Shown piece by piece: positions 42,460 to 51,064 of a stretch of DNA of 64,000 bases. A program made the position numbers and the translations under genes. The DNA comes from Salana multivorans. Lineage in GTDB: Bacteria > Actinomycetota > Actinomycetes > Actinomycetales > Beutenbergiaceae. Location of the stretch: NCBI RefSeq assembly GCF_003751805.1, contig NZ_RKHQ01000001.1, forward strand, positions 620,001-684,000, in the 5' to 3' direction. The notes under the pieces were generated by a model. It did no database searches. It worked only from the letters and a program-made list of their open reading frames with translations, and was not told the origin of the DNA. How positions within the stretch are numbered: position 1 is the first letter of the stretch; the number at the start of each line of letters is the position of its first letter.

Positions 42460-43878
42460 TCACGCATCCGACCCGCTCCCCGGTCTCGCGCGACGCCGCG
42501 TCAGAACCAGGACGACGACGCCGACGGCCACGACGAGCGCGAGAGCGCCGAGGACGATCGGCAGCGCGCCCGGGCCGGAGGGACCGGTCACGGCCGGCGA
42601 CTCGCTCGCGGCCGGCTCGTCGGTCCCACCCGGGTCGGCGGACGCCGGGGCGTCGCTCTCCTCGGGCGAGGCGGCCGCCGAGGGGTCCGCGGTGGGGTCG
42701 GTCGTCGGGCTCTCGCCTCCGGCCAGGATCTCCTCCGCGGCCGGGAACCCGTCCGCGCGCAGGAACGGGTTCACGTCCGGCAGACCGCTCGGGTCCGTCG
42801 TCACCACCGCCAGCGGGTCGACCAGGCCGAACCCGGAGTCGTTCGTGTGCTCGCCCTGTGCACCCGTCACCGGGGTCGCCGTCGACGCGACGAGCTGGAG
42901 GATCTGGTTCGGCGTCGCGTCCGGCCACGCCGCCATCCCCAGCGCGATCGTCCCCGACACCAGAGGCGTCGCGAACGAGGTGCCCGAGCTCAGCTGCTGC
43001 TCGGTCCATACCTCCTCGAGGAAGCTCGCCCGGTAGGTGAGGATGTCCGTCCCCGGCCCGACCAGACCCACCTCGGGCCCGGTGTACTGCGGCTGGTCCA
43101 CGCCGTCGGGCCCGTACTCCTCGACGCCGACCACACCGTTCACCCCCGAGGGGATCCCGACGAACGGCGGCGGCCCATCGGTCGCGTTGTCGTGCCCGGC
43201 GACCACGATCACCCCCGCCTGCTGCGCCCGCACGAGGGCCTCCACCTCCGCCCGGCTGTCGGGATACTGCATGACGGTGTCCCAGTCGGCGATCTCACCG
43301 GTGTACTTGGCGGCATCGGAGTAGGACCCCTGGGACAGCGAGATGATGTCCGCGCCCGCCTCCACCGCCAGATCGATCCCGAGTGCCACGGCCTGACCGA
43401 AGCTGCACAGCTCGGTACCGGTCGCGCTCATCGAGTTGGCGTAGTGCAGCAGCCGGATCCCCGGCGCGATCCCCCGCACCCCCGGCGCCCCGCCGGGGCC
43501 GACCCCGTTCCCGACCAGGAGCATGTCCACCGCGGTCCCGTGGAACCCGGCGCTGTCGTTCGTCGTCACCGGCGCGTCCCCCAGCATGTCGGGGCTGGCC
43601 AGGCGGCACAGGCTGTCCGGATACGGTTCCAGGTCGGCCCCGGTGAGCTCGGGCTGGGCCGGGTTGATCGCGCTGTCGATCACGGCGATGGTCACGCCCT
43701 CGCCCCGCGTCACCGCGTGCACCTGGTCGAGCCGGAGCACGTCGGCGTACCACAGCCCCGGGTCCGTCGGAGCGGCGGCCGCCGGGGCGGCGCCCACGGC
43801 GGCGAGCAGCGCGCCGACCGCCAGGACCGCCGTCGCGGCGAGTCGTCGCGACGCTCGCGACGAGCGCCCCGCGGTCAC
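42460..43878 (-). CDS. Mycosin-like subtilisin protease 1
   Basis: 472-residue S8 protease: N-terminal signal/anchor (12-36), catalytic domain, Ser/Pro/Asp/Glu linker (about 385-425), C-terminal TM (about 430-452) and basic tail RRRARPG. Triad Asp68 (VIDSAINP), His113 (GFHGTAV) and Ser301 (SGTSFATP). Where subtilases have the oxyanion Asn in AAGN-like sequence, this reads VVAGHDN, so His229 sits at that place and Asn is two residues later. It lies in the substrate part of the type VII locus and starts with GTG overlapping the upstream stop. Mycosins process or stabilise ESX secretion. Confidence 0.85.
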   Translation of the reverse strand: MTAGRSSRASRRLAATAVLAVGALLAAVGAAPAAAAPTDPGLWYADVLRLDQVHAVTRGEGVTIAVIDSAINPAQPELTGADLEPYPDSLCRLASPDMLGDAPVTTNDSAGFHGTAVDMLLVGNGVGPGGAPGVRGIAPGIRLLHYANSMSATGTELCSFGQAVALGIDLAVEAGADIISLSQGSYSDAAKYTGEIADWDTVMQYPDSRAEVEALVRAQQAGVIVVAGHDNATDGPPPFVGIPSGVNGVVGVEEYGPDGVDQPQYTGPEVGLVGPGTDILTYRASFLEEVWTEQQLSSGTSFATPLVSGTIALGMAAWPDATPNQILQLVASTATPVTGAQGEHTNDSGFGLVDPLAVVTTDPSGLPDVNPFLRADGFPAAEEILAGGESPTTDPTADPSAAASPEESDAPASADPGGTDEPAASESPAVTGPSGPGALPIVLGALALVVAVGVVVLVLTRRRARPGSGSDA

Positions 43879-45416
43879 CAGGAGTCGTCCCCCAGCTCGA
43901 TCGGGTCGAACGTCTCGCCGCGGCTCCCGGCCAGGGCGACGTCGTCCAGCTCGGGTGCGACGTCCTCGATCTCGGGCGCGGCCGCGAGAGCGAGACCGCG
44001 ACGCTCGCGACGCTTCTCCTCACCCCGACCACCCGCGGCCGAGCCCCCGGGCATCATGCCGCTGCCGCGACCGCCGGCCGCGGCGCCGTTCCCGGCCGAG
44101 CCGGACGACGACGAGGACCCCGGCCCGGTACCGAGCCCGCTACGCGTGCTGAGGGCCGAGCCGCCGGCGGTGCCGGCACGCGATCCCGCACCGGCCGAGC
44201 CCGTGCTGGCTCCGCCGCCGTAGCCGGCCGCACCCGCCCGCGACCCGGCGCCGATCGCACCCGGCCGCGCACCGGCCGCCGTCTGCGTGACGCCCGGGGC
44301 GCCGATACCGGGCGCTCCGGAGCCGCCCGCCGCGCCAAGGGTCGCCCCGCTGGCCCCGAGCATCGAGCCCGTGCCGCCGGCGACCGCGCTCATCGAGCCC
44401 AGGACCGAACGCCCCAGCAGAAGGCCACCGGCCGCGGTCCCGAGACCGCCGGCCGCGGCGCCCGTCGAACCGGCACCGGGCCCCGTGAAGACCCCCGTGG
44501 TCCCCGAGCCGCTGCCGGCCCCGACACCGAGGCCACCCGCCGCCGCCGGCGCCCCACCGGTCCCGCTCGGCAGGAGGCCGTCGGGCGAGATGCGCCCGCC
44601 CGCCCCGATCGGAGCCGGCGACGGCCCCACGGCACCCGGCCGCGCGCCCGCACCGTCGGAGCCCGCGATCGGCTCCAGGCGCCCGGTCTGCGTCCCGTCG
44701 CCGCTGGAACCCGTCGGACGCGATCCCGTCGGGACGTACGCCGCGACGGCCGGTCCGGTGGCACCGATGGCGCCCGCCGTCACCCCGGAGCTGGTCCCCG
44801 TGCTCGGCGACCACTGCGGCGACGGACCCGAGGACTCGACGCCGTCGCCCGTGGGCTCCGACTGCCCGTCGTCGAGAGCACCCCTGTCCCACGCCACGCC
44901 CGGCAGGCTCCCCTGCAGCGTCTGGAGCGCCGCGAGCGCCGCGTCCTCGCGCTCGGCCTCGGCGCGCTGGGCGAAGATGAACGACGCGACGCCAGCGGTC
45001 ACCACACCGACGCCGGCGACCGGCACCATGCCCGTCGCGGCGCCGACCACGCCCGTCGTCATGGCCGTTCGGACGAGCGCGTTCTCCGCGGGGCTGAGAC
45101 CGCTGGACGGGAGCGCCGCGTGCGCGTCCCGCGCCGTCTTCATCGCGGTGTCGGCCGTGCCGAGCGCATCGTGCAGCGCGACGACGCTGCTCTGGATCGT
45201 CGACAGCCGCGCGCGGTAGCTGACGAACGCGTCCTGGGCGTTCAGCGCGGCCGGTCCCTCGTGCCCGACGTCGGCGGCGGCGTCGGAGATGACGTCCATC
45301 ATCTCGCCGAGCGTCGCGTGCAGCTCCTTGAGCCGGTCGCGGTCGCGCAGACGGCTGTCGGCGCCGCCGTCGGCGGCATCGGCGACGCTGCGCAGCAGGT
45401 CGGTGTACTGACCCAT
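43875..45416 (-). CDS. Gly/Ala-rich type VII-associated protein with PPE-like layout
   Basis: 513 residues. A helical N-terminal domain (about 1-170) has RLKELHATLGEMMDVISDAA, an alanine-rich hydrophobic hairpin (VVGAATGMVPVAGVGVVTAG) and EREDAALAALQTLQG. A long Gly/Ala/Ser/Thr/Pro-rich region follows (about 185-455), then a charged EEKRRERRGLALAAAPEIED and an acidic tail ending DDSW. No signal peptide. The plan resembles mycobacterial PPE proteins without the PPE motif. Coupled to both neighbours. Confidence 0.75.
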   Translation of the reverse strand: MGQYTDLLRSVADAADGGADSRLRDRDRLKELHATLGEMMDVISDAAADVGHEGPAALNAQDAFVSYRARLSTIQSSVVALHDALGTADTAMKTARDAHAALPSSGLSPAENALVRTAMTTGVVGAATGMVPVAGVGVVTAGVASFIFAQRAEAEREDAALAALQTLQGSLPGVAWDRGALDDGQSEPTGDGVESSGPSPQWSPSTGTSSGVTAGAIGATGPAVAAYVPTGSRPTGSSGDGTQTGRLEPIAGSDGAGARPGAVGPSPAPIGAGGRISPDGLLPSGTGGAPAAAGGLGVGAGSGSGTTGVFTGPGAGSTGAAAGGLGTAAGGLLLGRSVLGSMSAVAGGTGSMLGASGATLGAAGGSGAPGIGAPGVTQTAAGARPGAIGAGSRAGAAGYGGGASTGSAGAGSRAGTAGGSALSTRSGLGTGPGSSSSSGSAGNGAAAGGRGSGMMPGGSAAGGRGEEKRRERRGLALAAAPEIEDVAPELDDVALAGSRGETFDPIELGDDSW

Positions 45417-45889
45417 CAGCCCTCACCCTCGTCGGTGTCGGCCTCGGGCACGCGGACCACCTCGGGGGCCTCGGCCGCGGAGCCGGGCACCTGCGCGGTC
45501 GGCGCGTCGTAGGTGCCGAGAAGGTCGTTGGCGGTGCACTCGAGCACCGTCGTCGTGGGGGGCGCGTCCAGGCGTGCCTGGATCGCGGCGAACGACTCCT
45601 GGACCGACTCGTCGGTCGCGAGGACGGAGGACAGCGTCAGCCGGAGGTTCTCGGCCAGGGTGCGCACCTGCTCCCGGGACGCCTCGACGTCGAGGATGGC
45701 CGAGCCGACGGCGGCGGAGACGTTCCAGCCGAAGCTCGCCGCAGGCGAGAACTCCGACCACACGCCCGACCCCTGCTGGACCCGCACCGGCGCGAGCGCC
45801 GCCAGCTGCGAGTCGAACCGCGCCACGAGGTCGTCGAGCCGGCCGACGAGCTGCGTGACCCGCTCCGGCGTCACCGTTGTGAACACCAT
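45416..45889 (-). CDS. Type VII locus helical protein, 157 residues
   Basis: Begins MVFTTVTPERVTQLVGRLDD and is largely helical to about 115 (LDVEASREQVRTLAENLRLT), with an acidic tail. VQQGSGVWSEFSP contains a single Trp turn. Likely an ESX-type substrate or chaperone, but not a standard WXG100. ATG 45889 with GGGGAGG just upstream; its stop overlaps the next ATG (TGATG). A longer open frame upstream has no supporting features. Confidence 0.7.
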   Translation of the reverse strand: MVFTTVTPERVTQLVGRLDDLVARFDSQLAALAPVRVQQGSGVWSEFSPAASFGWNVSAAVGSAILDVEASREQVRTLAENLRLTLSSVLATDESVQESFAAIQARLDAPPTTTVLECTANDLLGTYDAPTAQVPGSAAEAPEVVRVPEADTDEGEG

Positions 45890-46029
45890 GTCCTCCCCTT
45901 GCCATCCGTCCTGATCACCGCGGATCCCCCCGGGATCCCGTCGTGCTCGACGCGCCACCCCGACGGCGGCAGCCGAACCGACGAACAATACGCAACCTGA
46001 GGCGGCCGCGCCACCCCGGTTGCGACAGA

Positions 46030-46061
46030 ACCGGGCCGGCACCCGAGGGCGCCGGCCCGGT
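46030..46061 (-). terminator. Hairpin after the WXG100 pair (partial terminator?)
   Basis: A perfect 11-bp stem (ACCGGGCCGGC at 46030-46040, complement at 46051-46061) with a 10-base loop, 13 bases past the second WXG100 stop. The substrate genes continue 140 bases downstream in the same direction. It could reduce read-through so that the WXG100 proteins are made in excess. The remaining gap 45890-46029 shows no other element. Confidence 0.6.
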
Positions 46062-46073
46062 CAGAACCTCAGA

Positions 46074-46358
46074 TCACCAGCGTGCGGTGTTCTTCCGCTC
46101 CGTCGCGTCGTAGTTCTGACCGCCGTCGCCCACCGCGCGGCTGATGTCCTGCAGGAGCAGGTTCATGTCCGCGATGGCGGCGTTCCACTTCGACTGCGCG
46201 GCCGTGTAGGCGCTCGACGCCTCACCGGTCCAGGTCTCGCGCAGCGGCGCGAGCTGGGCGTCCATGTCGTCGAGGATGCGGCGCACGCCGCTGGCACCCG
46301 TGCTGATGTCGCCCGAGGCCGTCGCGATGGAGGCCGGGTCGAATGCGAGTTCAGGCAT
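46074..46358 (-). CDS. WXG100 protein (Esx family)
   Basis: 94 residues, helix-turn-helix hairpin. The WXG motif is Trp43-Thr44-Gly45 in LRETWTGEASSAY, and the C-terminal YxxxE secretion signal is Tyr83...Glu87 in YDATE. Expected to form a dimer with the neighbouring WXG100 protein and to be exported by the type VII machine. 25 bases downstream of that gene. Confidence 0.92.
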   Translation of the reverse strand: MPELAFDPASIATASGDISTGASGVRRILDDMDAQLAPLRETWTGEASSAYTAAQSKWNAAIADMNLLLQDISRAVGDGGQNYDATERKNTARW

Positions 46359-46383
46359 GTGTCTGTTCCTTCCGGTCCGTCGC

Positions 46384-46695
46384 TCAGCCGAGCCGAGCGG
46401 TGAGGGTGTTCATCGAGACCTGGGCCGCCTCGTCGGACTCGTCGTAGGACTTCTGCGAGCCGAGGAGCTGCGCCTCGAACTCGTCGAGCGCCGCGATGAT
46501 CCGGGTCGCGTCCCCCTGCCACCGCTCCATCAGCGACGTGAAGGCGACCGAGCCGAGCCCCTTCCACCGCGACGGCAGCGAGGCGAGGCGCCCCTGCAGG
46601 GCGTCCAGCTCACGACGCAGCTCCACGCGGGAGGAGGACACGATGTCGGCCCCCCGCTGGATGGCGCCTTCTGCTACACGAACGTTCTCAGCCAT
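46384..46695 (-). CDS. WXG100 protein (Esx family), first of pair
   Basis: 103 residues. The motif is Trp44-Lys45-Gly46 in PSRWKGLGSVAF, with Tyr84...Asp88 in SYDESD as the YxxxD/E signal. ATG 46695 gives the usual WXG100 length; a longer upstream reading frame adds unrelated residues. Likely heterodimer partner of the 94-residue protein. Confidence 0.92.
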   Translation of the reverse strand: MAENVRVAEGAIQRGADIVSSSRVELRRELDALQGRLASLPSRWKGLGSVAFTSLMERWQGDATRIIAALDEFEAQLLGSQKSYDESDEAAQVSMNTLTARLG

Positions 46696-46753
46696 ACCCA
46701 CCCCTTCCGGGTTCGTGGGCGCCTCGGACCGGGGCGCCACCGATGTGGTCAAC

Positions 46754-46782
46754 AACGTAGCACGGAGACTGGACGCGCCGAA
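46754..46782 (-). promoter_or_regulatory. Putative promoter for the WXG100/substrate operon
   Basis: Reading leftward, TTCGGC (complement of 46777-46782) and TACGTT (complement of 46754-46759) are 17 bases apart, giving a leader of about 50 bases. The leader contains a GGCGCC hairpin (46718-46738). Weak -35. Confidence 0.4.
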
Positions 46783-46887
46783 CTTCACCTAACAGCCCCT
46801 TGACGCCGGCGCGCCGATGTGGGTAAATCGCATGTTCTGCGCCTTCGACACCCGCGGCCGGGCCGCGACGAGGCGCTCCCGAGGCCC

Positions 46888-48165
46888 TCAGGAACGGCGT
46901 CCGGGACGGTCGACGACCCGCCCTGACCTGCGCGATCCCGTGATGACGACGGCCAGGAGCGCGGCCGCGCCGGCCACCGCCCACCAGGCGACGGTGCGGC
47001 GCGTGTCGACCCACGGATCTGTGACGGGGATCACCTTGACAGGTTCCACCGCGACCGGGTCGATCGACGGTCGGACCACCCGCGGGGAGTCGACTCCGCG
47101 CCGGCTCCCGTCGTCGACCAGCTCGAGCGCGGCACGCGGCTGCACGAGTCCCCACCCGGTCGCCTCGGACCAGCCGTCGGGGTCCGGGCGGGCGGCCGTC
47201 GCCGTCAGCCGGTAGGCCAGCATCTCCGGCCCCTCGTCGGGGAACCGCTCGACCAGGAGGGCCGCGGCGCCGGCGACCTGGGCCGTCGCCCAGCTCGTCG
47301 AGCTCCCGGCCTCCCCGACGACGCAGTCGGAGCCGTTGGGAAGGCCGGCGAGGACGGCGATCCCCGGTCCGGCCAGGTCGGCGTGCTCCCCCACGTGACC
47401 GCCGCCGTCCTGCCAGCCCTCCCCGATGCCGGCGACGGCCAGCACACCCGGGTAGGCGGCCGGATAGCGCGGCCGGTCGACCTCGGCGGCGTCCCGCGTG
47501 ACGTTGCCCATGCTCGCGACGACGAGCGCGCCGGCCGCCTCGGCCGCCTCGACCGCCGCCCGGACCGCCGGATCGTCGCGGTAGGAGGAGACGGCGACGA
47601 CCACGACGTCCGCGTCGGCGTCGATCGCGGCCCTGATGCCGGCGGCGAGCCTCGCCTCGGTGAGCTCGACGCCCCGCCGCTCCGCGTCGTCCCCGACGGC
47701 GTAGTACACGCGGATCGGGATGACGAGGGCGTCGGGGGCGACGCCGATCAACCCCGACCCCTCGGTCGCGCGGCCGGCGAGGAGGGTCGCGACGGCGGTG
47801 CCGTGGTCGTAGGCGTCCGCTCGCCCGTCGGTCACCTCGGCGTCGGCCCCGACGACGTCGACGCCCGGCAGGACCGCCCCCTCCAGGTGCGGGCCGTCGG
47901 CGGCGACGCCGGAGTCGACGACGGCCACGCGCACCCCGGCACCCGTCGCGAGCCGGTGCGCTCCCGCGAGGTCGAGCGCCTCGACGTTCCACGTGGGCTC
48001 GGCCACGAGCCCCGCCCCGTCCTCGCACTGCGCGGGCTGCGTCCCGGCGGCGGCGGGCGGCGCCGGCAGCGGCGCGAGGGCGGGTCCGGTCGCGAGGAGC
48101 GAGCCGAGGATCGCCCCGGCCCCGACGAGTCCCGCGAGCCGTGCCGATCCGGCGCGGCTGCTCAT
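46888..48165 (-). CDS. mycP: Mycosin-like subtilisin protease 2 (MycP)
   Basis: 425-residue S8 protease with N-terminal signal/anchor (about 8-38), triad Asp84 (VVDSGV), His121 (DHGTAVA) and Ser291 (SSTSWATA), and the oxyanion Asn221 in ASMGN intact. A C-terminal TM near 390-410 is followed by a basic tail. Encoded directly after eccB with ATGA overlap, the position typical for the core mycosin. Confidence 0.92.
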   Translation of the reverse strand: MSSRAGSARLAGLVGAGAILGSLLATGPALAPLPAPPAAAGTQPAQCEDGAGLVAEPTWNVEALDLAGAHRLATGAGVRVAVVDSGVAADGPHLEGAVLPGVDVVGADAEVTDGRADAYDHGTAVATLLAGRATEGSGLIGVAPDALVIPIRVYYAVGDDAERRGVELTEARLAAGIRAAIDADADVVVVAVSSYRDDPAVRAAVEAAEAAGALVVASMGNVTRDAAEVDRPRYPAAYPGVLAVAGIGEGWQDGGGHVGEHADLAGPGIAVLAGLPNGSDCVVGEAGSSTSWATAQVAGAAALLVERFPDEGPEMLAYRLTATAARPDPDGWSEATGWGLVQPRAALELVDDGSRRGVDSPRVVRPSIDPVAVEPVKVIPVTDPWVDTRRTVAWWAVAGAAALLAVVITGSRRSGRVVDRPGRRS

Positions 48166-49688
48166 CCCGCGCCGTCCGACGGGTCGCCGGACGCGGTGGG
48201 CGACGCGGTGGGCGAGGGCGACGCGGACGGGGAGACCGACGCGGACGCGGTCGGACCCGCCGAGGGGTCGGCGGCGACGCCGGCCGGGAGCGCCGCCGCG
48301 TCGACGGACAGCACCGGTCCCGACGGGAACAGGTCGCCCCACGCGTACGGCACGGTGACCGGCTCGGCCCCCGGCGTCGTCCCGAACAGGCGGCGCAGCG
48401 TCTCGGCGAGCGTCACCTCGGCCGAGCCCTCGATCGGGAACGCGACGCCGTTCTCGTCCACGAGGCGCAGCACGCCCGCCGTCGAGTCCGGCGTCGCGGC
48501 GAACGTCGCGAGCGCTCCGGCGCCCGGCGAGACGTAGACGCCGCCGACGGCCGGGCTCGGGCCGGGCAGGAGCACCGACGTGAAGGACGACCGGTCGAGC
48601 ACGAGACAGGCGCCGTCGTCGGTCGGCGGGACGACCGCGACGGGCCAGTCCCGCGGCACGGGCGAGTCGTCCGGCAGCACGTCCGGCACCGACGACAGCA
48701 CCGCCGCCGGCACCACCTCCTCGCCGAGCAGCCCACCGGGTCCGGTGCGGTACAGCTCGCGCGCGAACGGGTCGAGGCGCGCCAGCTCGCCGTCCGCCGT
48801 CACGACGTAGGCCGCGCTCGCGCCGTCGGGCACGACGACGCTGCCGACCACGACGCCGGGCACGTCGGCCAGGTCGCCCGGCACCGGGGAGCCGGCGTCG
48901 GCGACCTCGAACGGGTCGAGGTCGCTGCCCTCCTCCAGCAGCGCGAGCCAGCCGGCCTCGGCCGGCCGCGCGTCCTGCGGGACGTAGCCGAGCGCGCGCA
49001 GCACGCCGAGCGTGTGATCGGTCTCGGGGATCAGGTGCCGGCGGGTCCCCTGCACGAGGTAGAGCGAGTCGGCGACGCGCACGAGCGCGCTCACCTCGCC
49101 CTCGGGCGGCGGGGCGTCGTCGGCCGCATCGTCGACCGGCCCCGGCGGGCGCGTCGACGACGCGGCCGGCGAGGCGGCGGCCCCCGGTCCGACCGCGCCG
49201 GAGAGCACCGCGACGGAGGTCGTCCCGTCCTGCGCGAGGCACGCCTGCCACCCGTCCGTCACGAGGTTCGCCGGGGCGGGAAGGGAGTCCGGCGCCGTCA
49301 GGATGCCGACCTGGCCGAGCCGCTCGACCGAGGAGACCTTGTCCGCGGCGACCGTGATGATCGGGGCGTCGGCCGGGGCGAGCAGCCGCGCGCTCGCCAT
49401 GTTCGGCACGGGGACGAGGCTGCCGTCGACGCTCACGTAGCGCGCGGCGTTGTCCTTGACGAGGATGATCGCGCCGTTGTCCCAGCCGTCGGGCAGCGCG
49501 CGGTTGAACAGCCCGGCCGCGAACGATCCGGCGACGACGAGCGCGGCGAGGACGATGCCGGCGACGAGGCCGCGCAGCGGGGTGGCCGGCTCGAGCTCGC
49601 GACCGCCGGGCGCGCCCGAGGTGAACGCCGTCAGCAGCCGGCGACGCGAGAACGACTGCGCCTCGAGCAGCTCCTTCTTCGTCGCCAC
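48162..49688 (-). CDS. eccB: EccB, type VII membrane component
   Basis: 508 residues: a short cytoplasmic N-terminus MATKKELLEAQSFSRRRLL, single TM near 44-66 and a large extracytoplasmic domain with a repeated beta pattern, DGWQACLAQDG and CLVLDRSSF (two Cys that may pair). C-terminal Ser/Pro/Ala-rich tail. The start is GTG overlapping the eccD stop as TAGTG. EccB forms the outer part of the ESX pore. Confidence 0.9.
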   Translation of the reverse strand: MATKKELLEAQSFSRRRLLTAFTSGAPGGRELEPATPLRGLVAGIVLAALVVAGSFAAGLFNRALPDGWDNGAIILVKDNAARYVSVDGSLVPVPNMASARLLAPADAPIITVAADKVSSVERLGQVGILTAPDSLPAPANLVTDGWQACLAQDGTTSVAVLSGAVGPGAAASPAASSTRPPGPVDDAADDAPPPEGEVSALVRVADSLYLVQGTRRHLIPETDHTLGVLRALGYVPQDARPAEAGWLALLEEGSDLDPFEVADAGSPVPGDLADVPGVVVGSVVVPDGASAAYVVTADGELARLDPFARELYRTGPGGLLGEEVVPAAVLSSVPDVLPDDSPVPRDWPVAVVPPTDDGACLVLDRSSFTSVLLPGPSPAVGGVYVSPGAGALATFAATPDSTAGVLRLVDENGVAFPIEGSAEVTLAETLRRLFGTTPGAEPVTVPYAWGDLFPSGPVLSVDAAALPAGVAADPSAGPTASASVSPSASPSPTASPTASGDPSDGAG

Positions 49689-51064
49689 TACAGAACCCCT
49701 CCGCCGCCGGCCGCGACGACGCCGAGCAGCGGGACCGCGGCGAGCAGCACCCCGCGGGCGACGTCCGCGACGCGCTCGAGCCGCACGTGGCGCTCCGTGC
49801 GTAGCAGCGCGAGCACCAGGACGGCGACGCCCGCGACCAGGAGCGTCACCATGAGGGCCGCGGTCCAGGCCGGCGCGACGAGCGCGACGACGACGGCGGT
49901 CGTGAGCACGCCGACGACCCCGACGACGACGCCGGTGGCGACGTCGGCGCGCGAGGCGCTGTCCCGCACGTCGAGCAGCACGGCGAGGTAGACGACGAGG
50001 GCGAGCGCGACACCGGGCCACCCGGTGCCGACCACGCTGGGCGTGAGCCCGAGCAGCGCGATCCCGGCGCCGATCCGCAGCGACACGAGCAGCCAGTGGC
50101 CCTGGAGGAGCTGGAGCCGGACGAGCGCCGGGTCGATGACCGGCGGCTCGGCCAGGATCTCGGCGTCCTCGCGCGGGGACAGGACGCGGATCGGGGTGGC
50201 GGCGAGCGCCAGCCAGGGCAGGACCAGCGGCGCGCAGCCCAGCAGCGCGAACGCCGTGACGGTCGCGATCCGGGTGGGCGCGGCACCGAACGTCCCGGCT
50301 CCGGCGACCACCGCGGCGGCGAGCGCGACGACGGCGGGAACGGCCGCGGCCTGGCGCAGCGTCCGCACGCTCGCGGCGAGGATGCCGGCGGCCAGCGCGG
50401 CGACGCCGGCCCCGACGCCGAGCGCGGCCGGGCTGCCCGATCCCGGCGCGAGGTCCGTCGGTCCGCCGAGCCCGAGGTAGCCGGCCAGCCCCGCGAGGAA
50501 GCACCCGACCACGCCGATGACGGCGCCGGCCCCGCGGGGCGCGTCGGCGCGGTCGAGGACGACGGCGGCGAGCAGCGCGAGGAGCGCGGCCGACCCGACG
50601 ATCGCGGCGGCGGCCGCCGCGCCGAGGTCGGACAGGACGACGAGGCCGGCCCCGGTGACGAGCAGCGCGGTGGCCGCGCCGACTGCGGTCCGGGCGCCGT
50701 CCGCCGGCGTCCACGCGGGCGTCGCGCTCTCCACGACGTCGGCGACGGCCTCGACGATGTCGTCGTATCGCGGGACGGCCCCGGGGTCGGCGTCGACGAC
50801 GAGCGTGAGGACGTCGCCGTCGCGCACGCCCTGGTCGCCGAGGCTCCGGTCGGTCGCGAGCACGAGGCCGCCGGCCGTCGTCGGGCGCAGCTCGGAGTGC
50901 GCGAGCGCGGGGTCGAGCAGGCCGAGGCGCCGGGCGAGGGCCGGCAGCAGCTCGGCGACGGCCACGGCCGACGGCACGGACAGGTCGAGCCGGCGCCGGC
51001 CGCCGACGACCGTGAGCCTCACCAGGTCGTTGGTACTCGTCACAGCTCCACCCACGTCGCTCAC
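49688..51064 (-). CDS. eccD: EccD, type VII membrane channel component
   Basis: 458 residues: an N-terminal ubiquitin-like (YukD) domain (VRLTVVGGRRRLDLSVPSAV to VLTLVVD) and about 11 TMs. A cytoplasmic linker contains PAWTPADGAR. Two candidate GTG starts (51064 and 51043) each follow a GGTGGAGCT copy; 51064 overlaps the FHA stop as GTGA and is chosen because such overlaps dominate this operon. Confidence 0.88.
   Translation of the reverse strand: MSDVGGAVTSTNDLVRLTVVGGRRRLDLSVPSAVAVAELLPALARRLGLLDPALAHSELRPTTAGGLVLATDRSLGDQGVRDGDVLTLVVDADPGAVPRYDDIVEAVADVVESATPAWTPADGARTAVGAATALLVTGAGLVVLSDLGAAAAAAIVGSAALLALLAAVVLDRADAPRGAGAVIGVVGCFLAGLAGYLGLGGPTDLAPGSGSPAALGVGAGVAALAAGILAASVRTLRQAAAVPAVVALAAAVVAGAGTFGAAPTRIATVTAFALLGCAPLVLPWLALAATPIRVLSPREDAEILAEPPVIDPALVRLQLLQGHWLLVSLRIGAGIALLGLTPSVVGTGWPGVALALVVYLAVLLDVRDSASRADVATGVVVGVVGVLTTAVVVALVAPAWTAALMVTLLVAGVAVLVLALLRTERHVRLERVADVARGVLLAAVPLLGVVAAGGGGVL

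Noticed and set aside
46853-46867. CGCGGCC-G-GGCCGCG palindrome downstream of mycP
   Set aside because: A one-base loop cannot form a normal hairpin, so I did not call it a terminator.
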